A stretch of 36,801 nt of DNA. It comes from an uncultured Clostridia bacterium. GTDB taxonomy: Bacteria; Bacillota; Clostridia; TANB77; CAG-508. Made by a program: the position numbers and the translations under genes. The notes below the pieces were generated by a model. It was not told where the DNA came from. It saw only the letters and a list, made by a program, of their open reading frames with translations, and searched no databases. Where the stretch lies: NCBI GenBank assembly GCA_944389395.1, contig CALXME010000015.1, positions 1 to 36,801 of the forward strand, given 5' to 3'. Shown one piece after another: positions 9,701-17,123 of this stretch (position 1 is its first letter; the number at the start of each line of letters is the position of its first letter).

Positions 9701-11584
9701 TTCATCTGTAATATTAGTTACTTCTGTTACTCTTTCTGGAATATGTTTTTCTGGATTAACAAAGCAACTAAATTCATCAATTACTTCTCCATTTTTTACT
9801 TTCATAATTCCTACTTCTGTAATTTTTTCTGTTTTAGCTGAAAAACCAGTTGTTTCTAAGTCCAATACACAGTAAGTAGTATCAATATCCTGTCCTTTTG
9901 CGTTTGTTACAATTGCATTTTTATCTGGTGCTAAATATGCTTCTACTCCATATATTACTTTCATATCTGGATTATCATATCCTAATAATTTGTGTGCTTC
10001 TGGAAAACTTTGTACTACTCCATGGTCTGTAATAGCAATAGATTTCATTCCCCATTTCATGGCTCTTTTTATTAAATCTTTTGCAGATGTCATGGCATCC
10101 ATTTGACTCATTTGTGTATGCATATGTAATTCTACTCTTTTTACTTCTGCATTATCTTGTCTAGTTTCTTTTTTTACTCCTGCAGACTCTATAATGGTAT
10201 TTGTCATGATTGTTAACTCATTTGAAAAATTGTCCATTTGTGCATTTCCTGCAATTTTGATTCCTTTTGCATTTTTTATTCTTTTTATTACTTTTTTTGC
10301 ATTGTCCTTATTTAAAAATGCTTTGCAAGTCATGGTGCTAGTGCCATCATATAAATCAAAACTTAATAGTGTTTTTCCTGATTTTAGTTCTCTGTCTTCC
10401 ATGAAAATCACTTCGCCATCTAATGAAACTTTTCCATCTTCTGCACCTAAACTTTCTACTGTTACTAGTGGTTCTGTTATATTAATCGAAGTTCCTAATA
10501 TTAATGGTGTATCTTCTGCTTCTGTTGGTAATTCAGGTAATTCGCTATTACTTTCTAAAATGGTGTTAGAAATTACGGTGATATCTCCTGCATAAGTATC
10601 TAAACCTGCTTTTCCTGTAATTTTGATAGCTTTTGCATTTTCTAGCTTTTCCATAATCTGATTTCCTTCTGTCATATCTTTTGCAAAAGATTTACAGGTT
10701 ATTGTTCCTGTTCCATCATATAAATCTATGATTAACATTCCTTTTCCAGATTTGGTTTCTCTTATTTCTTTTGTAACTATTCTTCCTTCTAAAGTTACTT
10801 TTCCATCATTAGCAGAAATATCTTTTATTTTCATCTTTTTTTCTTTGGCTTTGGATGGTTTTCCCATAATATATTGTTCTACTATTTCTTGTTCTATTTC
10901 TGGATAACCTTGTATTTCTTGTTCTTCTGGAATATATCCTTCTATTTCTTTTGGTATTTGATAGTCTGGGTCTTGGAAGTCTGGTACTTCTTGAAGTTGT
11001 TCTTTTTGTATTTGCTCTTGTTTTTGCCTTTCTTCTATATCACTAATGATTTTGTTCTGTTCTTTTTGGATTCTTTCTTCTATTTCTTTTAATTCTTTGT
11101 TAGTTACTACTTCTTTTATCTCCACATGATAAGGTATTCCATACAAGTTTTGAAGCATTTTTTCTAGTTCTTTATCTGTTTTCCTTGCTTTTAAAAATTC
11201 TGCTCCTCTTATATGCATTTTTACTAAAATGGTATTTTCTCGTATTTCAATATCACTTTTTAATAAAAGCATTGGTCTTGTTAATGGATGTTTATGTGCC
11301 ATGTAAGCAATAATATTTGTCCATTCTTCTTGAATTGGTTTTGGTTCTACTGATTCATGATAGTGAATTTTAATGTCTACTTGTTCAAACTTAAATCTTT
11401 CTTTTAAGAATTTTTCAAAATACCAAATTTCTTTTATTTCTATATATTCATCAAATTCCATTTCTACCTGTAAGGTATTCGTTTTTTTGACGACATTTAA
11501 TGCTTTGATATTAGCATATTGAATATTGGTTTTGGTTTTATAATCACTAAATATTTCTCCTACTTTTTTTATTTTTATAGACAT
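6798..11584 (-). CDS. polC: DNA polymerase III alpha subunit, PolC type, with two +1 frame changes at CGG
   Basis: Replicative Gram-positive polymerase, 1594 residues if two single-base frame changes are bridged (zero-frame codon 827 at 9106-9104, and 8955-8953). Order: N-terminal domain (~1-170), charged linker with IPEEQEIQ repeats (~175-245), two tandem OB domains (~250-341 and ~370-466), PHP domain ([20 protein letters not shown]) split by the 3'-5' exonuclease ([28 protein letters not shown]; ~568-725), then the polymerase core with [13 protein letters not shown], a CGNC...CPRCG zinc finger, [11 protein letters not shown] catalytic aspartates and helix-hairpin-helix near the end. Between the breaks lies a 50-residue PHP segment ([20 protein letters not shown]) that matches the family perfectly. 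RBS AAGGAGAG. Polymerase is essential, so decay is very unlikely. PolC usually has one OB domain; the second is unusual. Confidence 0.95.
8953..8955 (-). other. in-frame CGG at a +1 frame change (polC, second site)
   Basis: Minus-strand context GTA GCC ATT CGG AGA AAA. Dropping the C gives ATT GGA GAA AAA CTA AAT, that is [20 protein letters not shown], the conserved PHP-domain segment. Unshifted reading hits TAA four codons later. CGG is in frame in the frame set by the first shift site. Confidence 0.8.
9104..9106 (-). other. in-frame CGG at a +1 frame change (polC, first site)
   Basis: Minus-strand context ATA GAA CTT CGG AAA AAC AGA TGA. Dropping the C gives CTT GGA AAA ACA GAT GAA, that is [18 protein letters not shown], matching PolC. 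Unshifted reading stops at TGA after three more codons. A one-base excess in the adjacent A5 run would also restore the frame, giving Arg instead of Gly. Confidence 0.75.
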
Positions 11585-11611
11585 CCTTTTTCTCTCCTTT
11601 TGTTCTTTGAA

Positions 11612-11620
11612 ATTGTATCA
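11612..11620 (-). promoter_or_regulatory. candidate extended -10 promoter for polC
   Basis: Minus-strand TGATACAAT (11620-11612) is an extended -10 box between the rseP terminator and polC. No good -35 is visible at 17 bases (TTTCCT). Weak evidence, but a terminator upstream implies some promoter here. Confidence 0.35.
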
Positions 11621-11667
11621 TATTTTGATAATTTAGGAAAGAGATATATGATACATTTTAAATACAT

Positions 11668-11694
11668 AAAAAGTCTTTTTTACAAGACTTTTTT
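11668..11694 (-). terminator. terminator after rseP
   Basis: AAAAGTCTT/AAGACTTTT stem (9-10 bp) with a short loop and a following T run on the minus strand, starting directly after the rseP stop codon (11695). It separates rseP from polC. Confidence 0.75.
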
Positions 11695-12949
11695 CTAAAA
11701 TATTCTAATTATATCTTGATATGTCACATAAATAGCTAAAGCCATAATACAAGATAATCCTATTAATTGTATATTAATTTCTGTTTTTTCTTTTAAAGGT
11801 TTTCTTCTAATTGCTTCAATGATTAAAATTAATATTTTTCCACCATCTAAAGCTGGAATTGGTAATAAATTCGTAACACCTAGAGATAATGATATTAGAG
11901 CTAATAAGTAAATAAAATCTTCCCATCCATTTGTTTTTGCTACTGCTTCTGAAATCCCAACAGGTCCTACCATTTGGTCTATTCCTACTCTTCCTGTTGC
12001 TAATTGCTTTAGATTGTCTACAATAGATAATGCAAATTCTTTAGTTTCTATTCCTCCATTGATACATCTATTGATAAAATTATCTGGTGCTTGTTTAAAG
12101 TTTACACCTAAATAATAGTTAGAAATATAGTCTGGCTTTAATTCTATTTCTACTTCTTGGTTTTCTCTTTTTACTTTTAATAAAATAGTATTAACCCCTT
12201 CTTGATGAATTAATTCTAAAGCTTTTTGTCTATCTTGCTCGATTTCTTGATGATTAATTTCTAGAATTTCGTCATTTACTTGTATCCCCTGCTTTTCGCT
12301 ACTGCTATTAGGAGTTAATGCAACTATTTTGCACTTTTCATCTAAATACATTCCTGTAGCTTTTGTTTTGATTTCTGTTAAATTAGTTTTATATTCAATG
12401 ATTTCTCCATTTCTTTCCACTTTTATTTTTCTCTGTGTATTTTCTTTTATATTTTGTGTTATCTTCTCTAAATCGTATTTACTATTTATTTTGGTATCAT
12501 CTACTTGGATAATTTTATCTCCTTTTTGTATCCCAATAGTTTGTGCCACATAATCATTTAATACAGTTTCTACTTCATTTGATATATATGGTCCCATAGA
12601 AGTCATTAAAATAAAATATACTACTAGTCCAAATATAATATTGACAAAAGCTCCGGCTGCACAAATGGCTATTCTTTTAGGAATACTTGCTTTACAAAAA
12701 GACCTTTCATCTTCTGATGTGGAATCTTCTCCTTCCATACTGACAAATCCACCGTAATGGCAATAACCTTAATGCATATTTTGTTTCTTTTCCTTGTTTT
12801 CTCCATATAATAGGTCCAAACCCTATTGCAAATTCGTTTACTTTTACATGGCTTAATTTGGCTACTAAGAAGTGACCTGTTTCATGAATAAGAATAAGAA
12901 AACCTAATACAAATATAATTTTGATTGCCGCAATAAAAAATGATAACAA
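11695..12949 (-). CDS. rseP: RIP metalloprotease RseP (site-2 protease), with a +1 frame change at CGG
   Basis: Intramembrane zinc protease that cuts transmembrane substrates such as anti-sigma factors and signal-peptide remnants. The N-terminal part has the first helix with HETGH (residues 22-26). The zero frame continues to codon 66, CGG at 12754-12752, where the sequence should read LPLGGFVSMEGED. Dropping the C gives exactly that and joins the remaining ~350 residues: a hydrophobic helix (~95-118), a PDZ region with SSEKQGIQVNDEILEIN, and the C-terminal motif NLLPIPALDGGKI with the third zinc ligand. Bridged length is 417 residues. Start is TTG behind AAAGGAGGATAG. It follows cdsA; dxr, which usually lies between them in Bacillus, is absent and a small palindromic repeat takes its place. 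Confidence 0.92.
12752..12754 (-). other. in-frame CGG at a +1 frame change (rseP)
   Basis: Minus-strand context TTG CCA TTA CGG TGG ATT TGT. Dropping the C gives CCA TTA GGT GGA TTT GTC AGT ATG, that is PLGGFVSM, the conserved RseP sequence before GED. Unshifted reading stops 15 codons later. Confidence 0.8.
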
Positions 12950-12970
12950 TTTCTATCCTCCTTTAGTTGC

Positions 12971-13003
12971 AAGTTGCCAAAAAGAATGTCCCCTTTGGCA
13001 GAT
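12971..13003. repeat. small palindromic repeat, family C copy 1
   Basis: Hairpin with TGCCAAA/TTTGGCA arms around AAGAATGTCCCC, directly after the cdsA stop codon and before rseP. It shares its layout and most bases with copies at 25786-25820 and 25618-25655 (TCTGCCAAA ... ACGTCCCC ... TTTGRCAGATT). Confidence 0.7.
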
Positions 13004-13806
13004 TATAACATTGTAAATAACGCATATGCAAATGGTGCTAAAAATATTAAGCTATCAATTCTATCTAGCATTCCTCCATGACCTGGTATTAAATTGCTAA
13101 AGTCTTTTATTTCCACAAATCGTTTAATACTAGATGCTGCAAAATCTCCTATTTGTCCTACTAAACTTAAGATGATTCCAATTCCAGTAATGAATATATA
13201 AGAATATTCCATTCCAAAATAGGTATTTGCAAAATAAGTATAGATTAGCATCATGATAATTGCTCCTATGGTTCCTCCTATACATCCTTCAATAGATTTT
13301 TTAGGACTTACCTTACTAAATTTATGTTTTCCAAAATGTTTTCCTATAAAATAAGCAAAAATGTCGGTTCCCCAAGCTGCAAATATAGCATACCATATTA
13401 ATATTTTTCCATTTGGCATTCCATCAATAAATGCTACAAACATGGTGAAAAATACGACATAGAAAATTCCGATAAATGTATATGCAATATCTTTAAAACT
13501 AGTTTTCATATCTGTTGCAATAACTTGTGCAAATAGTATAATTAAAATGGTCGGAATACCTAGTGTTACTACCATATTTAAATATTCTTGTGGAATAATA
13601 TGAATAAATGCAATACTAACACAACTTACATATCCTACCCATCTTACCGGATTTGCTACTTTTCCAATAGCATTAAAATATTCATTCATCCCTAAAATGG
13701 CAATAATCGCTAATGCAATATCTACTATATATTTATTTCCTATTAATAAAATTATTAGGACTAATGGAAATCCTAATAATCCTGATGTAATTCTTTTCCA
13801 ATCCAT
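13003..13806 (-). CDS. cdsA: phosphatidate cytidylyltransferase
   Basis: 267 residues, normal length. It makes CDP-diacylglycerol from phosphatidate and CTP for membrane phospholipid synthesis. About seven hydrophobic helices are visible, and the C-terminal signature is clear: SxxKRxxxxKDFSNLIPGHGGMLDRIDSLIF (~222-252), containing the metal-binding aspartates. Also seen is GKHFGKHKFSKVSPKKSIEGCIGG (~155-178), a conserved cytoplasmic segment. The gene lies in the order uppS-cdsA-rseP that is conserved in Firmicutes. The TAA stop is immediately followed by a family C palindromic repeat. Confidence 0.95.
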   Translation of the reverse strand: MDWKRITSGLLGFPLVLIILLIGNKYIVDIALAIIAILGMNEYFNAIGKVANPVRWVGYVSCVSIAFIHIIPQEYLNMVVTLGIPTILIILFAQVIATDMKTSFKDIAYTFIGIFYVVFFTMFVAFIDGMPNGKILIWYAIFAAWGTDIFAYFIGKHFGKHKFSKVSPKKSIEGCIGGTIGAIIMMLIYTYFANTYFGMEYSYIFITGIGIILSLVGQIGDFAASSIKRFVEIKDFSNLIPGHGGMLDRIDSLIFLAPFAYALFTML

Positions 13807-13827
13807 TTTACCTTTTATTAAAAATAT

Positions 13828-13857
13828 ATGCTAAAAATAGTTTTCTATTCTTAGCAT
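13828..13857 (-). terminator. hairpin between uppS and cdsA
   Basis: ATGCTAAGAATAG/CTATTTTTAGCAT stem (13 bp, one mismatch) with an AAAA loop, then ATATTTTTAA on the minus strand. It looks like a moderate terminator or attenuator within the lipid-synthesis operon. Confidence 0.5.
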
Positions 13858-13878
13858 TATTTTTAATTACCTCCTATC

Positions 13879-14589
13879 TTAGCTTCCATAATTTCTTTTT
13901 CTTTTTTCATATTCTAAAATTGCATTATCTAAGTCTTCTTCTTGAAAATCAGGCCAATATTTTTTGATAAATAATAACTCAGAATAGGCACTTTGCCATA
14001 TTAAAAATCCACTTAATCTTAGTTCCCCACTTGTTCTAATAATTAAGTCTGGTTCTGGTTGTCCCTTGGTATATAAATGGTTTTCGATTATTTTTTCATC
14101 AATTTCTTCTGGTGAGATTTGATTTTCTTTTACTTCTTGTGCTATTTTTTTCATTGCTTTTACAATTTCATCTTTTCCACCATAATTAATAGCAATATTA
14201 AAATGTACTCCTGTATTATCTTTTGTCCTTTCCATACATTTTTGAATGCTTTTTTGCATTCCTTCTGATAAGGCAGATAGAGCTCCTATTACATTTACTT
14301 TTACATTTTCGCTATCTGCTCTTTTGGTATAATCATCCAAATACATTTGTAATAGTTTCATCAATCCTTTTACTTCTTCTTCACTTCTTTTCCAGTTTTC
14401 TGTTGAAAAAGCAAATACAGTAATATATTTTAGTCCTATTTTATTGGCATATCTTACTATTTTTTCTAATGTTTTTGCTCCTTCTGTATGTCCGAAAATA
14501 GCTGGTTTTCCTCTTTGCTTTGCCCATCTTCTGTTTCCATCCATAATAATACCAATATGTTTTGGCATTGTTTCTTGTTTGAACTCCAT
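13879..14589 (-). CDS. uppS: undecaprenyl diphosphate synthase (cis-prenyltransferase)
   Basis: 236 residues. It elongates farnesyl diphosphate with eight isopentenyl units to C55 undecaprenyl diphosphate, the lipid carrier for peptidoglycan and wall polymers. Motifs: HIGIIMDGNRRWAKQRG (~11-27; catalytic Asp17 and the phosphate-binding NRRWA), TVFAFSTENWKRSEEEV (~58-74), NIAINYGGKDEI (~141-152) and DLIIRTSGELRLSGFLIWQSAYSEL (~185-209). The RLSGFLIWQ segment contains the usual catalytic residues. It sits 18 bases upstream of the FPP synthase stop codon, so substrate and product enzymes are adjacent. RBS AAAGGATAG. Confidence 0.96.
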   Translation of the reverse strand: MEFKQETMPKHIGIIMDGNRRWAKQRGKPAIFGHTEGAKTLEKIVRYANKIGLKYITVFAFSTENWKRSEEEVKGLMKLLQMYLDDYTKRADSENVKVNVIGALSALSEGMQKSIQKCMERTKDNTGVHFNIAINYGGKDEIVKAMKKIAQEVKENQISPEEIDEKIIENHLYTKGQPEPDLIIRTSGELRLSGFLIWQSAYSELLFIKKYWPDFQEEDLDNAILEYEKRKRNYGS

Positions 14590-14607
14590 TTTTCTATCCT
14601 TTCTATT

Positions 14608-15495
14608 TTATTTATTTCTATTTTGAATATATAAAGCTATTTCTCTTAGAAGCTCTGCTTTTTCTCCATAGCCTTCTAGTTCTTTTATTGCTTCTTTTGT
14701 CGTTTTGCGTAAAATTTCTTTTGCTTTTTCTAGTCCATATTGAGATACATAAGTACATTTTCCTAATTTTTTATCATTTCCAACAGGTTTGCCTAATATT
14801 TTTTCATCTCCCTCTTCTGAAAGGATATCATCTTTTATTTGAAATGCTAAACCTATTTTTTCTGCATAATTGGTCAATTTTTGGACCTGTTCTTCTGGAG
14901 CCTCTGCTAAGATAGCTCCCATTCTTACACTTAGTTTTAAGAAAGCTCCTGTTTTGTTTTGATGAATATATTTTAGTTCTTCTGCTGAAATATTTTTTCC
15001 TTCTTTTTGTGTATCTACATATTGTCCTGCTAACATCTTTTGAGTTGCCTGTGCAAATTCTTGTAAAATTCTTATTTTTTTTGGTATTTTATCTAACTTT
15101 GTATTTATCAAATCTTGACTAATTATTTCATATGGCTTATTTTGTAAAGCATCTCCCGCTAAAATAGCTGTTGCCTCATTGAATTGTTTATGGTTTGTTG
15201 GTTTTCCATGTCTAAAATCATCATTATCAATTCCTGGTAAATCATCATGAATTAATGAGGAATTATGTACCATTTCAATTGCAACTGCATAAGGCATACA
15301 TTCTTCAATGGTTTTTTTAAATAATTGATAGGTAGCTATTACTAAAATCGGTCTTAGTCTTTTTCCACCTGCCATTACACTATATTCCATTGCTTGATAC
15401 AACTGTTTTTCTGGGCAATCTGCTTTTGTAATATATTTTTCTAATTCTTGATTTACTATTTGTTGATATTTTTTTAGTTCTTGTTTAAATTCCAT
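14608..15495 (-). CDS. ispA: farnesyl diphosphate synthase (trans-prenyltransferase)
   Basis: 295 residues. The first aspartate-rich motif appears as DDLPGIDNDDFRHGKPTNHK (~89-108, DDxxxxD type of bacterial FPP synthases) and the second as QIKDDILSEEGD (~210-221). GGKRLRP (~43-49) binds diphosphate. It condenses IPP with DMAPP and GPP to make farnesyl diphosphate, the primer for UppS encoded next. In many Firmicutes ispA belongs with xseA-xseB-dxs; its place here between frr and uppS is uncommon. RBS AAGGGGATTTGGCTA precedes the ATG. GGPP synthase is a less likely alternative because of the motif spacing. Confidence 0.92.
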   Translation of the reverse strand: MEFKQELKKYQQIVNQELEKYITKADCPEKQLYQAMEYSVMAGGKRLRPILVIATYQLFKKTIEECMPYAVAIEMVHNSSLIHDDLPGIDNDDFRHGKPTNHKQFNEATAILAGDALQNKPYEIISQDLINTKLDKIPKKIRILQEFAQATQKMLAGQYVDTQKEGKNISAEELKYIHQNKTGAFLKLSVRMGAILAEAPEEQVQKLTNYAEKIGLAFQIKDDILSEEGDEKILGKPVGNDKKLGKCTYVSQYGLEKAKEILRKTTKEAIKELEGYGEKAELLREIALYIQNRNK

Positions 15496-15526
15496 TAGCC
15501 AAATCCCCTTTTTAGATGAAATGATT

Positions 15527-16075
15527 TTATACAGACATTACTTCTTTTTCTTTTGCTTCTAAAATTTTGTCTATTTCTTCGATATTTTTGTCTGTTATTT
15601 TTTGAATTTCTATTTCTGCTTGTTTTAGTTCATCTTCTGTTATATTTCCTTCTTTTTGCTCTGCTTTTGCTTCTTCCATTCCATCTCTTCTTGCTGCACG
15701 TACACCTACTTTTGCTTCTTCTGCCATTTTCTTAACATCTTTTACAATTTCTTTTCTTCTTTCTTCATTTAATTCAGGGAAAGCTAGTCTTATGACTTTT
15801 CCATCATTATTTGGATTAATTCCTATTTCTGATGCTAAAATAGCTTTTTCAATTTCTTTTAAAATACTCATATCCCATGGTTGAATTACAATTAATCTTG
15901 CTTCTGGAACTGAAATTCCAGCTACTTGATTAATTGGTGTTGGTGTACCATAATAATCTATTTTTATTTTGTTTAAAATTGCTGGGTTTGCTCTTCCAGC
16001 TCTTATTTCTGCTAATCTACTTGCATAGTTGTTAATTGCTTTTTCCATTTTTTCTTTTATATTTGTAAAATCCAT
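15527..16075 (-). CDS. frr: ribosome recycling factor
   Basis: 182 residues, a near-standard length. With EF-G it splits the post-termination ribosome. Family features: NxASRLAEIRAGRANPAILNKIKIDYYGTPTPINQVAGI (~16-54) and the C-terminal three-helix-bundle segments PELNEERRKEIVKDVKKMAEEAKVGVRAARRDGMEEAK. The canonical pyrH-frr order is kept (30 bases between them). Start codon ATG behind GGAAGAAAAACA. Confidence 0.97.
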   Translation of the reverse strand: MDFTNIKEKMEKAINNYASRLAEIRAGRANPAILNKIKIDYYGTPTPINQVAGISVPEARLIVIQPWDMSILKEIEKAILASEIGINPNNDGKVIRLAFPELNEERRKEIVKDVKKMAEEAKVGVRAARRDGMEEAKAEQKEGNITEDELKQAEIEIQKITDKNIEEIDKILEAKEKEVMSV

Positions 16076-16104
16076 TGTTTTTCTTCCTTTCTTTTTTTTA
16101 ATTT

Positions 16105-16812
16105 TTAACTTACTATTGTTCCTATTTTTTCTCCTTTTACTGCTTTTACAATATTTTCTGGGTCTGATATTCCAAATACTAATAATGGAATATTATTATC
16201 TCTACACATTGCTGTTGCAGTAGAATCCATTACTTTTAAATCTTTGTTTAATACATCTAAATATGAAATTTCTTCAAATCGAATTGCATCTGGCTGTATT
16301 TTTGGATCTGCTGAATATACAGCATCTATTGCTTTTCCTAACAAAATGATATCTGCTTTTATTTCTGTCGCACGTAATACCGCTGCTGTATCTGTTGTAA
16401 AATAAGGATGCCCTGTACCACATGCAAAAATAACAACTCTTCCTCTATTTAAATGTTTTTCTGCTTTTCTTTGGATAAATGGTTCTGCAATTTCTCTCAT
16501 TTCTATTGCTGTTTGTACTCTAGAATGTATTCCTCTTGCCTCTAAGGCATCTTGCAAAGCTAATCCATTCATTGCTGTTGCTAACATTCCCATATAGTCT
16601 GCTGTTGTTCTTTCCATTTGATGCCCATTTCTTCCTCTCCAGAAGTTTCCTCCTCCTACTACGATTGCTACTTGTACCCCCATTTCTACGATTTCTTTTA
16701 TTTTATCACAGATGTTTCCTACTGTTTTGGCATCTACTCCTGTCTTTTGTTCTCCTGCTAATGCTTCTCCGCTTAGTTTTAATAATACTCTTTTATACTT
16801 TACTCCTGACAA
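16105..16812 (-). CDS. pyrH: UMP kinase
   Basis: Amino-acid-kinase-fold enzyme that phosphorylates UMP to UDP, feeding RNA, DNA and UDP-sugar synthesis. [12 protein letters not shown] (~6-17), the [11 protein letters not shown] nucleotide loop (~54-64), [19 protein letters not shown] segment (~68-84; [15 protein letters not shown] here) and [16 protein letters not shown] (~130-145) are diagnostic. I prefer the TTG at 16812, 10 bases after AGGAG; a GTG three codons upstream (16821) is almost fused to the Shine-Dalgarno sequence. Preceded by its own extended -10 promoter and the palindromic element at 16945-17035. In Firmicutes pyrH normally follows tsf; here tsf is ~9 kb away. Confidence 0.96.
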   Translation of the reverse strand: MSGVKYKRVLLKLSGEALAGEQKTGVDAKTVGNICDKIKEIVEMGVQVAIVVGGGNFWRGRNGHQMERTTADYMGMLATAMNGLALQDALEARGIHSRVQTAIEMREIAEPFIQRKAEKHLNRGRVVIFACGTGHPYFTTDTAAVLRATEIKADIILLGKAIDAVYSADPKIQPDAIRFEEISYLDVLNKDLKVMDSTATAMCRDNNIPLLVFGISDPENIVKAVKGEKIGTIVS

Positions 16813-16845
16813 GTTTTTCACTCTCCTTATTTGTTTTTCATGCTT

Positions 16846-16854
16846 ATTTTATCA
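16846..16854 (-). promoter_or_regulatory. candidate extended -10 promoter for pyrH
   Basis: Minus-strand TGATAAAAT (16854-16846) with a poor -35. It has the same extended -10 form as the lepA promoter (TATGATAAAATAA in both) and lies just upstream of the pyrH Shine-Dalgarno sequence. Confidence 0.45.
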
Positions 16855-16944
16855 TAGATTTCGAAAAAATACAGTATTTTTTTATATTTTCTTTATTTTT
16901 TTGTGTGATATGGTTACAATTCATAGCTATTTTTATGATATTAG

Positions 16945-17035
16945 AAAACCTGATATATAGATATTTTTAATCAAAACATATCTGGGGCGTAACGAACCGG
17001 GTCTTGATTTTCAAATATCTATAGAGCAGGTTTTT
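16945..17035. repeat. long palindromic element E, copy 1
   Basis: About 30-bp imperfect inverted arms (from 16945 and up to 17035) around an asymmetric core CATATCTGGGGCGTAAC..ACCGGGTC. The same core, inverted, occurs in copy 2 (25679-25770). Arms differ between copies but remain self-complementary. It lies between the histidine kinase gene and pyrH and could also act as a terminator. Confidence 0.8.
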
Positions 17036-17123
17036 TTAATTATTAACTATTTGCTGTGAATTGTAACATGATATGCTATCTTTTTTTGAAAAACTTTAAA
17101 ATTTTAATATCTTATATACTATT

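Noticed and set aside
6483..12949. Treating the polC, rseP and DUF1294 breaks as pseudogenes
   Set aside because: Flanking sequence on both sides is fully conserved, PolC should be essential, and every break is one base at the same codon.
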